Positions 23,726-34,702 of a stretch of DNA of 64,000 nucleotides are shown here, piece by piece. Each line of letters opens with the position of its first letter. The first letter of the stretch is position 1. Origin of the DNA: Erodium maritimum (taxonomy: Eukaryota > Streptophyta > Magnoliopsida > Geraniales > Geraniaceae); contig OY997592.1 in assembly GCA_963921825.1 (NCBI GenBank), positions 29,429,730-29,493,729 on the forward strand, given 5' to 3'. The translations under genes were made by a program, and so were the position numbers. A model generated the notes under the pieces. It searched no databases. It saw only the letters and a program-made list of their open reading frames with translations, and was not told the DNA's origin.

Positions 23726-25198
23726 ACGGGAAGATGCCCGCTTTGTCCTTCCTAAAGATTTGTGGTTGCGAGGCTTATGTGAAACATTTGGTTTCGACTA
23801 AACTCGAACCAAGATCTGAGATATGCACCTTCGTGTGGTATCCCAAAGCAACAAGGGGATACTACTTCTACAATCTCAGTGAGAACATGGTGTTCGCCGC
23901 TTGGGGTGGGGTCTTTATGGAAAAGGAGTTTTGTTTCCAAAGACGTCATTGGGAGGACTGTGCATCTCGAAGAAATTCAGGATGGTACAGATCTGTCTAA
24001 ACCAATTGACAACCCAGTAGAAAGGAGCTAGAGATTGTCGTAGAGTAAGAACCAATTCCTGTTACAATTCCGGAAGGTCCAAGGTAATTTGAAAGGATCA
24101 ATCTTCCACCTCCAAGATATGGTATCCGGAGGTGACAATGAAGTCATGGTTGATCACGATGATCCAGCCACCTTTCAGGAAGTCGTGGATGGACCCGACT
24201 CCGAGTTATGGCTGGGAGCCATGAGGGATGAAATGCAATCCATGTCAGACAACCGGGTCTGGGAATCGGTTGATCCCATCAATGGTGTGAGGACCATTGG
24301 ATGCAAATGGATCTTTAAGGTGAAGATGGACATGGACGGCAACCCTCTGACCTACAAAGCACAACTGGTGGCGAAAAGTTATAGGCAGATCCAATGGATT
24401 GACTATGAGGAAACCTTCTCCCTAGTGGCTATGGTCAAAATCGATCCAAATTCTTCTTGACATAACTGCGTATCATAATTACGAGATATGGCAAGTGGAT
24501 GTCAAAACTGCTTTCCTAAATGGAAATTTGACTGAGTACGTTTGTATGTCTCGGCCTAAAGGTTTTGACGATCCGAAGAATAAGGGAAAGATTTATAAGT
24601 TGTTGAAATCCATTTATGGATTGAAACGAACTTCTCGGAGTTCGATCCTTCGTTTTGATGAAGCTGTAATTGGATTTGGCTTAATCAAGAACGAGGATGA
24701 ATCTTGCGTTTATAAGAAGGCTAGTGGGAGCAAGATTACCTTTCTGGTTCTCATTAAAAACGACATCCCAACCTTGCACGAGACTAAAGCTTGGTTGAGG
24801 AAGTGTTTTTCAATAAAGGACTTAGGCGATGCTTCTTATATCTTAAGGATTAAGATATGTAGAGATCGCACCAAGAGGGTCTTGGATTTAAGTCAGGGAA
24901 CCTATGTGAACAAGGCATTGAGTAGGTTCTTAATGCTCGATTCAAAGAAAGGACTCTTACCCACTAGTCATGGCATTCATCTCAGCAAGACTTAGTGCCC
25001 TAAGACACCTGATGAGCTGAAAAGGATGATGAAAATCCTATGCGCCTGGGGGCAAGATCGATCATATATGCCATGACATGTATGAGACCGGCTGTCTCGT
25101 AAGCCTTATGTTGTACCAGTAGACATCAGTCTAACCCGGTGGAAAGATGATGTTGAACTAGTCGTCGAAGGATGAGTAGACGGTAGTTTTCCAAGACA
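23547..25198 (+). repeat. Tandem duplication copy 1 (1652 bp) within the copia
   Basis: Starts CTGTAGTTGAAAGG and runs to CCAAGACA. The junctions share a GACA microhomology: GGGACA before copy 1, CCAAGACA between copies and at the end of copy 2. It carries the end of integrase and most of RT. Confidence 0.92.
24089..24995 (+). pseudogene. Copia reverse transcriptase, copy 1
   Basis: Two frames (24089-24460 and 24495-24995) show RVT_2-type sequence: MDGNPLTYKAQLVAK, VDVKTAFLNGNLTEYV, IYGLKRTSRSSILRF and FSIKDLGDASYIL. The stretch that should hold the catalytic YVDD, between ITFLVLI and NDIPTLHETK, is missing by an in-frame loss. A frameshift separates the halves and a TAG ends the second frame at about 24995. 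Confidence 0.88.
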
Positions 25199-26849
25199 CT
25201 GTAGTTGAAAGGTGTAGCCAAACGGAGAAATCGGACATTGTTAGACAATGGTCTGTTCCATGATTAGTTGGACTGATCTCCCAATCTCTTTTAGGGGTTT
25301 TGCTCTAGAGACGATCGCATTCATAGTGAATCGGGCTTCGACGAATGGTGTGGAAGGGACACCACTTTAAAAATGGTACGGGATGATGCCCGCTTTGTCC
25401 TTCCTAAAGATTTGTGGTTGCGAGGCTTATGTGAAACATTTGGTTTCGACTAAGCTCGAACCAAGATCTGAGATATGCACCTTCGTGTGGTATCCCAAAG
25501 CAACAAGGGGATACTATTTCTACAATCCCAGTGAGAACATGGTGTTCGTCGCTTGGGGTGGGGTCTTTATGGAAAAGAAGTTTTGTTTCCAAAACGTCAT
25601 TGGGAGGACTGTGCATCTCGAAGAAATTCAGGATGGTACAGATCTGTCTAAACCAATTGACAACCCAGTAGAAAGGAGCCAGAGATTGTCGTAGAGTGAG
25701 AACCAATTCCTGTTATAATTCCGGAAGGTCCAAGGCGATTTGAAAGGGTCAATCTTCCACCTCCAAGATATGGTATCCGGAGGTGACAATGAAGTCATGG
25801 TGGATCACGATGATCTAGCCACCTTTCAGGAAGTCGTGGATGGGCCCGACTCTGAGTTATGGCTGGGAGACATGAGGGAGGAAATGCAATCCATGTCGGA
25901 CAACCGAGTCTGTGAACCGGTTGATCCCATCAATGGTGTGAGGACCATCGGATGCAAATGGATCTTCAAGGTGAAGATGGACATGGACGGCAACCCTCTG
26001 ACCTACAAAGCTCAACTGGTGGCGAAAGGTTATAGGCAGATCCAATGGATTGACTATGAGGAAACCTTCTCCCTAGTGGCTATGGTCAAAATCGATCCAA
26101 GTTCTTCTTGACATAACTGCGTATCATAATTACGAGATATGGCAAGTGGATGTCAAAAACGCTTTCCTAAATGGAAATTTGACTGAGTACGTTTGTATGT
26201 CTCGGCCCAAAGGTTTTGACGATCCGAAGAATAAGGGAAAGATTTATAAGTTGTTGAAATCCATTTATGGATTGAAACGAACTTCTCGGAGTTGGATCCT
26301 TCGTTTTGATGAAGCTGTAATTGGATTTGGCTTAATCAAGAACGAGGATGAATCTTGCGTTTATAAGAAGGCTAGTGGGAGCAAGATTACCTTTCTGGTT
26401 CTCATTGAAAACAATATCTCAACCTTGCACGAGACTAAAGCTTGGTTGAGGAAGTGTTTTTCAATAAAGGACTTAGGCGATGCTTCTTATATCTTATGGA
26501 TTAAGATATGTAGATATCGCACCAAGAGGGTCTTGGATTTAAGTCAGGGAACCTATGTGAACAAGGCATTGAGTAGGTTCTTAATGCTCGATTCAAAGAA
26601 AGGACTCTTACCCACTAGTCATGGCATTCATCTCAGCAAGACTCAGTGTCCTAAGACACCTGATGAGCTGAAAAGGATGATGAGAATCTTGTGCGCCTGG
26701 GGGCAGGATCAATCATATATGTCATGACATGTATGAGACTGGACGTCTCGTAAGCCTTATGTTGTACCAGTAGACATCAGTCTAACCCGGTGGAAAGATG
26801 ATGTTGAACTAGTCGTCGAAGGATGAGTAGACGGTAGTTTTCCAAGACA
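25199..26849 (+). repeat. Tandem duplication copy 2 (1651 bp) within the copia
   Basis: Nearly identical to 23547-25198, with scattered single-base differences. It is followed by unique RNase H sequence (AATCCAGATGACTTTAG). Confidence 0.92.
25740..26727 (+). pseudogene. Copia reverse transcriptase, copy 2
   Basis: Same two frames as copy 1 (25740-26111 and 26146-26727), same frameshift and same missing YVDD region, so these defects predate the duplication. The frame here reads through the site of the TAG in copy 1 (CAG instead) and ends 26727. Confidence 0.88.
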
Positions 26850-27240
26850 AATCCAGATGACTTTAGAAGTCAGTCAGGATATGTGTTTATGCTGAATGGC
26901 AGAGCTTTAGCTGGGAGAGCGTAAAGCAAGATACCATTGCCGAATCTACGACAGGGGCCAAGTACATGGATGCTGCAGAGGCAGCTAAGGAGGCTGTGTG
27001 GATTTGGAAATTCACGGCAGGGTTGGGTGTAATTAAAAACCCGTCCAGCCCGGTGAATCCATTTTGCGACAACACAAGGGCCATTGCGCAAGCTAAAAGC
27101 CCAGATCGCATAACAAATCCAAACATGTACTACGGCGTATCCACCTAATCAGAGAAATACTGAACTGAGGTGAAGTGAAGATAACCTATATTGCAATAGA
27201 TGATAACATAGCCAACCCTTTGAATAAGGCAGTGTCGCTG
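26850..27240 (+). pseudogene. Copia RNase H remnant
   Basis: Broken frames include AAEAAKEAVWIWKFTAGLGV, CDNTRAIAQAKSP and a degraded end, the usual plant copia RNase H pattern. Located between RT copy 2 and the 3' LTR as expected. Confidence 0.8.
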
Positions 27241-27300
27241 CCTAAACATGTTAGACATGTAAAGTCGATGGGGGACATATTGGAGTTTAGATTGGAACTA

Positions 27301-27315
27301 GGGCAAGTGGGAGAT
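27301..27315 (+). other. Polypurine tract
   Basis: GGGCAAGTGGGAGAT directly before the 3' LTR start, matching the usual copia plus-strand primer. Confidence 0.85.
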
Positions 27316-29003
27316 TGTTAGTCTTAGTGCTCGTAGTTCAATCCTAAATGTCCAAATGTATATATCATCGTTAGCAATAAAATTAAAGCGGCTTTATATT
27401 ACTTATGTGTTGGAGTAATATATCGATGTGTGCTCTGATCTATGCCCACCATGCGAATAGAACCATAGATCGAGATAAATCACACTCGATGGGTCCCTAG
27501 TCAACAAAGCTTCACTAGAAGCGACTAGTATGAAAGATGGCTCTTTATGGCTTACGTTCTGTTAGTCATTGGAATGGGATTCCGGAGTCTGATCATAGAT
27601 ATCATGTGGGACATGATATTGGACGACCCGCCCTGAATATGTGCCATAGATTAAGTCATGAACATATTCAGTGTCGTAGCTTGTCATGTATCCTTAGACC
27701 AAGGAGTCTTTGTGATTGCTATGTAGTCAACAACTGAGTTTGACCTGAGCCTAACGTTGTCCGTAACAGGGCTTCCATAACGGCCAGGATTGGCTTGGGG
27801 ACGGGCTACATGAGTGACACGAAAGGCGGCTAAGGGATTTATCCCTCATACTGAGGTATGGGAAAGATATCGGTTCTCGGCCGCTTGATCGAGAGTGACT
27901 GAAAGAATAGCATGACCATGCACATGATACTGGGTATCATATCTTCAGTCATCTCACATATCAAGGAACGGTGATTGAGAATAATAAGGATGACGGCTCT
28001 ATGCCTTATCTCAATCAGGATATCGGAGATAAAAGGATAATGACAGGGACGACGGAAAGGTTAGAATCGACAGGGTCGATTCGTTATGTAATGTCGGGCA
28101 ATACTAAAGTCTCGTTAGTTGCCACTTAAATAGGATCAAGTAAAATGGGATTTTACGTTGATCTATTGACATGCATAAACCTAAGGGTCACACCGGAGGA
28201 TGAAACTCATTGACACATTTATGGAGAATGGCCAAAAGGGAGTTGTCTCGGGACATGACCAAAACTGGGTTTTGGGTCATGTGCCCGTAACTGAATAGGA
28301 CTTTACGGATCGAGACAAGGCTTGGAGTCTTGGGATTGATCGCGTCGGATAATGTTGGACATTTCCGGTATGGAAGGCTTGGAGGCGATGAGCGAATCAC
28401 GGGACCTCGTTGGAAATGGCCACGGGCCATGTTCCAAGAGGCCCATGAAAGGCCCATGCAACCAAGGCCCATGGAACTAATTAATCAAGTCTTGATTAAT
28501 TAGTACTAAGTAAGCAAGACAAGGATTAAGGTGTTGGTGATTCACCACCTAACCCAATCTTGTCTTGCCATACTTTGTCCTATTTACACCTTACTTGACA
28601 CCATACTTGTCCCATGCCTTTAGTTGGACAAGTATGAGTTTTGTTATGTTTAAGTCATCTTTTTTCAACATAACAAACACAAGACAAGAATAGGAAACAC
28701 ATTTTCTCTCCCTCTTCCATGGCCATTTCGGGTTTGGCAAGCTCCCACCTCCATGTTTGTGTTCTTGAGTCCTCAAAGAGAAGAACTACGTGGCTTTGAT
28801 TCCCATGTGGATACGTAGGCGTCTTGGAGACTCAAGCCAATCATTCGTTACCCGGTGTTCTTGTTTTGGTAAGAACTAGTGCTGAATTTTTCTCTTGTGA
28901 ATCCATTCTTTGTTAGTTGTTTCATGGTTTTAATCGTCTCTTGGTTTTCCTTGATTTTCCGCTGCGAGTTGGTTCATCTCCAACCCTACCTCGAGACCCA
29001 ACA
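27316..29003 (+). mobile_element. 3' LTR of the copia (1688 bp)
   Basis: TGTTAGTCTTAGTGCTC ... GAGACCCAACA, preceded by the polypurine tract and closely matching the solo LTR 38517-40191. The frame 27537-27737 inside it repeats in the other copies and is not a gene. Confidence 0.92.
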
Positions 29004-29620
29004 AATTTTTTTTAGTGTTTAGTGTTTTGGTTGTAACTCATCAATCGTTCAAAAACTCTTTCATAATCAAGAACTCCACAAGGTCTTTTTACTGAATTTT
29101 TGCAGCATCGGTTTTTGGGATATCCAGTGTAGAAGATAGTATGAGTCCACATAGAAAGCAACCGATCACTTGGTAAATCTTCAAGGGGGGAAACGGTCAG
29201 GGGGAGTAGAATTTTGTACGTCACATTCTTTTTCCCTTATTCAGGTTTTTCCCCCACAAGGTTTTCCTAGAAAGGTTTTTAACGAGACAATTTTTGTACA
29301 TATCCAACTTACTTGAAATTAGTAAATGGAAGGAACACTCTACTCGGTAAGGCTTTGCCGACATCCACTTTTGAGAGACTTAGTGTTCAGAATCAGCATG
29401 CATCGACTCAACCAGCAACCAAATTAATCTTATCGGTCATTAGGGGGAATTGTGCGTTGGACACATTTTTCCTAATTTAGGTTTTGTCCCACTGGTTTTT
29501 TCTGAAAAGATTTTTAACGAGATAGATTAATGCACATTCCATATTTTGCGTAGCTAACTTTCCATAAGGCTATTCCTACAAAAAAAAATATGGATAGTAG
29601 AGGGCTAAACCTAAACTTAT
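29004..29620 (+). mobile_element. Copia-like 3' tail remnants
   Basis: Two related blocks (about 29215-29310 and 29455-29530) contain TTTTCC, CAAGGTTTT, AGAAAGGTTTTTAACGAGA and AGATTTTTAACGAGATAG, each preceded by G-rich tracts (AAGGGGGGAAA, TTAGGGGGAATT) like polypurine tracts. This is the usual look of copia untranslated ends. They may belong to the outer copia but are not joined to it with certainty. Confidence 0.45.
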
Positions 29621-29789
29621 CATATACCTTGTGTCCTTTATGTGGATTTGACTTTGAAGAAATCAATTATCTTCTACTCTCTTGACATAGATCTTGGAAA
29701 ATATGGTCTGCAATATTGAATTGGTGGGGTTTCAATGGGGCTCTGATGAATGACATTATTGGCTTCAATTTTTCCTAGATGGTTTTGTA
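29621..29789 (+). pseudogene. LINE zinc-binding (zf-RVT) domain remnant
   Basis: The plus frame reads LCPLCGFDFEEINYLLL, a stop, then HRSWKIWSAILNWWG, the CPLC...H...W...W pattern that ends plant LINE reverse transcriptases. It is cut at 29789 where gypsy gag sequence starts on the other strand. The LINE tail at 33830-34386 may be its continuation. Confidence 0.65.
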
Positions 29790-30324
29790 GCGCTCGGGAG
29801 GCGCTCTCTCTCAGCTGATGGGCCGCGAAGGACACTCTCCGACGGCCATCCTCGACACTCGATGTGTCCAAGTCTCGTGTGACCTGCTCTATCCATCGCT
29901 CGGTCAGGTCGGGATTCGGCTCCCCGACAAAAACAGGTATCCCGAGCTTCAGGAAATCTAGTAGCGCTCGGGAGGTAAGATCCTCTGTCTGAGCGGCCCT
30001 CACCGGGACTGCGGCTGCCTCTTGTGCTGGCGAAGCCGACTCTCGGCTGGCGATGATCGCCACCAAACTCTGAACGGTCCTGGTAAGCTCATCCAGGGCA
30101 GTCATCACTTGACGGTCCGCGACTGGCGGAACACTGGGGGTGCCTGCAGACGGCCCCGCATCACTCCTCCTGTCTTCTCCGACAGGAGTACCCTGTGCCT
30201 CCGCATAGTCGGCGGGCTCGACGGTCGGCACCCTCCCTGGTGCCCCTGCTGACCGTCCCCGCCGGCCTCGCGTGGGTGCCTGGCCCCGTGTTCCTGATGG
30301 TCGTCCCCGCTTACCGCGAGCCAT
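29790..30324 (-). pseudogene. Ty3-gypsy (Tekay/Del-like) gag N-terminus, truncated
   Basis: The frame starts at ATG 30324 (MARGKRGRPSGTRGQ), a basic and Pro/Ala-rich leader, and then the retrotransposon gag core: FLKLGIPVFVGEPNPDLTE, WIEQVTRDLDT, RRVSFAAHQLR. The capsid, protease and pol regions are missing because the element stops at about 29790 against LINE sequence. It lies about 660 bases inside the PBS on the same strand. The breakpoint falls in AGCGCTCGGGAGG, a 13-bp sequence that also occurs at about 29961. Confidence 0.82.
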
Positions 30325-30981
30325 AAATAGTATCCTCTGCACGGATACACGCAAACGTTCAGTTTGCGAACTTAAATAAAAACGACAGTACAAAAGCACT
30401 AACGTCCACCCGCTTAAGCTTACACTAACGTGCTTATCACTAAAGCGCTACACCGCTCAAGCTAAACGTACTTTATATACTAGCATTAGTAAACGAGACC
30501 TCAACGAGACCGCACCGACGTGCACCAAACAAGCGGCGGCAAACCAACCCGCACAACACGACGACCCCCGTTCACCGGGCCAATCAAAATCGAACCTTGC
30601 CCACCGGGCCAACCAAAATCAAACATACGCCCATAGGGCCAATCAAGTTCAAGACATGCCAACAGGGCCAACAATTTTAAAACCTTCACCCTTTCATTTT
30701 AAAACTTCGTTCCTTGACATCACGTAGTTACAACCCGGTTCAGGCGTCCCCGAACCACGTTGTACCGACTTGACATCAACACTGTCACGTTCGACTACAG
30801 GAGCGCTCCTGAGTCCACCCGCGACAGTTAAAAAACAGTTCACGCAATCACACACAATCAGTATGCCAGCAACAAAATACTGTAACATACGCACAACACA
30901 AACAAGACTCAGGACATGACGGGTCTACACTGACTCGACTCTCCCCCCCTAAGTGACGGACAGTCCGAGGTTTGAAACCTC

Positions 30982-30995
30982 GAGCTCTGATACCA
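30982..30995 (-). other. Gypsy primer binding site
   Basis: On the minus strand TGGTATCAGAGCTC, 3 bases inside the LTR end (GGGGCGTGACA), complementary to initiator tRNA-Met. It fixes the orientation of the whole LTR family. Confidence 0.88.
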
Positions 30996-30998
30996 AGC

Positions 30999-33829
30999 TG
31001 TCACGCCCCAATTTCAGCGAACCGAACTCGGGACGCGAACTTTTAAAAACATGAACACTTGAAACCTGTTTTCAATAAAAGCTTTGACATTTCCATTTAC
31101 TTCTCAAAATAATAGTATTTACAATACAAAAACGTCCCAACAAGTGGACAAGGTACAACATCCGTCACTAGAATCAACAAAAGTAAAGACCAGACTCCGC
31201 TCCAAGCTCCATGAACTTCAAGAGCTAACCTAGTCCGTCCGGTGATCAGTACCTGTAGGAAAAGCAGCTAGGGGTGAGCGTTCGCTCACCTCCACGGATA
31301 ACAGACTGACTATGGCATAATTAGCAGAAAAATCCAGTAACACTAAAACCAAACCCAACGCCGGGACTACAGTCCCCAACTCAAGTACTCAACTGACCCA
31401 CAACCCGTCACCTTCCTCAACAGACTCGACACTCGATAAAAACAGTGTAGACCCGACACAACTATCGACGACCTCCTCAAGGACTCGAACGAAACGACAC
31501 AACACCAAACAAGATCACAAAGGATCGCACACCAGCTGCTTAGTAACCAATCTCAATCAGGTCAGGGTTCGACCTATCGCAATTCCTCGACACGAAGTCG
31601 GATCAGGCTGTCGACCTTTCAAACTCGCAATTCCTCGACACTAAGTCGGATCAGGCTGTCGACCTTTAAAACTCGCAATTCATCGACACTAAGTCGGATC
31701 AGGCTGTCGACCTTTAGAACTCGCAATTCATCGACACTAAGTCGGATCAGGCTGTCGACCTTTAAAACTCGCAATTCATCGACACTAAGTCGGATCAGGC
31801 TGTCGACCTTTAGAACTCGCACCCCAGGTAACCACAATCACAATCACAGGCAATTTCAATCACACAGGCACTCAAGGCCACTCAAGACACCTCAACAGTC
31901 AAGACTCGGGTTCAACAACCCCACGGGCACTCGCTGCCACTCAAGACACCAAATTAAATACACGGCTCTCATGGCCACCCCGACTCAACAATTAAATACG
32001 GGCTCTCAAGGCCACCCAAACTCAACAATTAAATAAAACGCACGACAACCTCCGGCATACTCGATGCCTCCAACGGTCCTAAAATCACTAGTTTCACAAA
32101 CAACCTCCGGGCATGGTCATATGCCTCCAGTAATTCAATTATCGCTAAGTTCTCTGTTCCTACGACACTACTAAGTGTCACATGCTTTTCTCTTAAACGC
32201 TACAGTCCCGTATCATGCTTTTCTAATATTTAAATAATTCTACTCAACCCACGACACCCCGGTGTCACATGCAATTCTACTATTAACTTTCCCTAATCAG
32301 GGCCGAGATCTGGCTATTTTTCCCTACCTCGTATACAATCCCAAAAGCGCTCCAACAACACCCGAAGCACACTCAGTCACTCGCCGAGCTTCCCCTTGCC
32401 TCGGTCCGTAGCACGATCTAAAAGAACACAAATTTAAAGTACTTTTAAACTAGTACGAATAAACCAAAAATTTACATACTTAACGCCCAAACGTAACCCC
32501 GACAATGTCGGTCACTCCCAAACTTCCCAATTATTCGATATTGCCGAAAAAGGACCCGTAAGGGCCAGATTCGCCCGACATGGCGAATCTGCCCGGTTTT
32601 GGTTAATTGCCTTCCGGGGCTCCAAAAGCCCCCGTTTTCGTTTCTACGGTCTTAGAATAAATCAAGGAACTCAACGCACTTGACGGAATCGAATTCCGAC
32701 TTCTAAATCAATTAATTAACGTTTAAAGTTTCCCAAAACCCGTTAATTACAACTTCTCCAATTTAATTCCAAAATTCGATTTGGTTTGGGATAGATGGTC
32801 CGGGGAACGTTTTAAACTACCCGAGTAATTAAAACACGAACAACCGAGCACGTGGGCCCCACCCAAAGGGCTTGGCCGTGCCCTAGGGTTTGAGGGAGGG
32901 GCTCGGCCACCAAGTGGTGGCTGCTGCCACCTCCGGCCAGCCACCACATGGCCGGCCGGCCACCACCCACGGTGGCCGGAGCTCCTCCCGAGCCTCCGGT
33001 CACCGGAAAACGTGAAATTAAACCCCCAAACACCTCTAAAACGTCTCCAACACCTCCCCACACTCTACACAACCCTAAGCCTTAGTTTATAACCAAACCC
33101 TAGCTCTTGAAAATAATCAAAACGAGAATCGGTTCGGGTATTACCGTAGAGGAGAACGAGGGGAACGGGATTGCTCTTTGCTTTGACTCGATCCAAGGGC
33201 TCGATCACAAACCCTAGCTCAACCTCCCTTCTTCTCTCTTCTTCTCCTTCTCCTTCTCTCTCTAAAACCTCTCTTCTAATTTCTAATTTAATTAAACTAA
33301 CAACAAAACTAATTTTCCTCCTTTAAAACCTCATACTCGGCCAACTATTCCCATCCACCCATTTTCCCTCCAAAAATTACACCACCATATAATTGACAAG
33401 TGTCAAGGTGGGTCCCCCACCTTTTGGAAAATATCTACTTGATATTTTCCAATCAGATTCGCGAAAAACAGACGTTTCGGGCCCCGAACGGGCACTTTTC
33501 CCAAGAAATTTTTAAACTGGACGGGCTTCAAGGAAACGGCCCAACTAAGACCGCTACGACGATGGCTAAGCTTTTCGAGTCCCAAACGGTCCTCGAATGG
33601 ACCAAAACGTCGATCGGGTGACTTTTCCAGCGAAGAATCAATCTTTCCCAAATTGGCCAGAAAGTTTCCCTGAGTCCCCCGTAACTCATTTTAGTCGATA
33701 ACGGGGTCAACTTAAGCCCGGCATGACCCTCGGGGTCAATTTAAGTTAAGTTAAGTGTCTGTCTTAAAAACTTTAAATTTTCCTGTTTTTCGTAGGTTTG
33801 ACTGACGTTGACCAGAAGTGGTTATTACA
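30999..33829 (-). mobile_element. Ty3-gypsy LTR B (2831 bp), 5' LTR of a truncated element
   Basis: Same ends as LTR A (TGTCACGCCCC / GTTATTACA on the plus strand), but attached to PBS and gag. Contains a 48-bp minisatellite (ATTCATCGACACTAAGTCGG..., about five copies, 31578-31820). The following bases ACAAG would be one side of the target duplication; the other side is lost with the truncated end. Confidence 0.9.
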
Positions 33830-34386
33830 ACAAGTTTGGGGTATGTATTTGTAGTTTACCCTTATATATTCAGCCTGGAATGGAGTTTATTTTCAAAGAT
33901 TCACTCTTTCTCTTTTGAAAATTGGAAAGCATTTCCTCTTTCCTGTTACAAGAAGTAGATTTCTTAATTCATTCTCTGGCAGTGGTCTCTTGGGTGACAT
34001 GGGTCTTATTTCTGGGACTTTGGGGAGTTGGGATTCAATTGGCTGCTTTTATTGTTGGTTCCTTTCTTATGTGCCTGGTTTTGTTTTATTTCTTATCGGA
34101 TTGGTCTGTTGTATGTTTGATTTTCGTATTTACTTAAGACACAAGCAACATAATAAGGGAGTTCCTTTGGGGTGGGGGGTTGCTAGGCATTTTGATTTAG
34201 GTGTGTTGCTTGTCTGTAAAGGTTCCAAAAAGGAGAGTTTTGGAGCGGGTTTTTGTCTGCATTTTTTTACAACAAGGTTTGTACTGGTTTTTTATTGGTT
34301 GTCTGGTGTTTGTGAAGGTCTCTCGTGTCCTTATTTTTACTTCAAAGATCTAGATTAATCCAACAAAGTTGCTGATAAAAAAAAAC
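33830..34386 (+). mobile_element. Probable LINE 3' tail
   Basis: T/G-rich sequence ending in GCTGATAAAAAAAAAC, an A-tail as in plant LINEs. With the zf-RVT remnant ending at 29789 it may be a single LINE split by the gypsy element. The 147-residue frame 33915-34358 shows no known domain. Confidence 0.4.
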
Positions 34387-34689
34387 ATTCCGTATGTATT
34401 TGTGAATAGTAGTCCGAAGAAGGATGTTGTAAAAGTATAGCCCACTATTTCAGCTTTTGTAAACTTGAAAAAGACTTTATAATATTGGTTTTGCAAAAAA
34501 TATTAGCATGTAATATTTATTAGAAAATTGTTCTTTTCTCTTATATAAATACGACAAAGACCACAATAACATGGAGTGATCTTTCTTGAACATTCGTGAG
34601 TAAAATTAGGGGAGAAAATAGAGTGTGTAGGTATTGTTTTACTTGTATATCCAAGAATATAAAAAAAAGATGCTAAAACAATAAAAAAA
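34387..34689. other. AT-rich spacer
   Basis: No gene or repeat recognised. Confidence 0.5.
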
Positions 34690-34702
34690 ATGGTTTTGAT
34701 CT

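Larger units (their letters stand above)
22365..29003 (+). mobile_element. Rearranged Ty1-copia element
   Basis: Order: truncated 5' LTR (22365-23208), integrase remnant, RT region in two tandem copies, RNase H remnant, polypurine tract, full 3' LTR (27316-29003). PBS, gag and protease are deleted: the LTR joins integrase at 23208/23209. Flanks AAATT (left) and AATTT (right) are only a near match for a target duplication. The two LTRs differ at a few percent of positions by eye. Dead element. Confidence 0.88.

Noticed and set aside
22360-29008. Perfect target duplication around the rearranged copia
   Set aside because: Flanks AAATT and AATTT agree only with a one-base shift, so it is recorded as a near match only.
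33915-34358. 147-codon hydrophobic frame
   Set aside because: T/G-rich LINE-tail-like sequence, no domain, no gene context.
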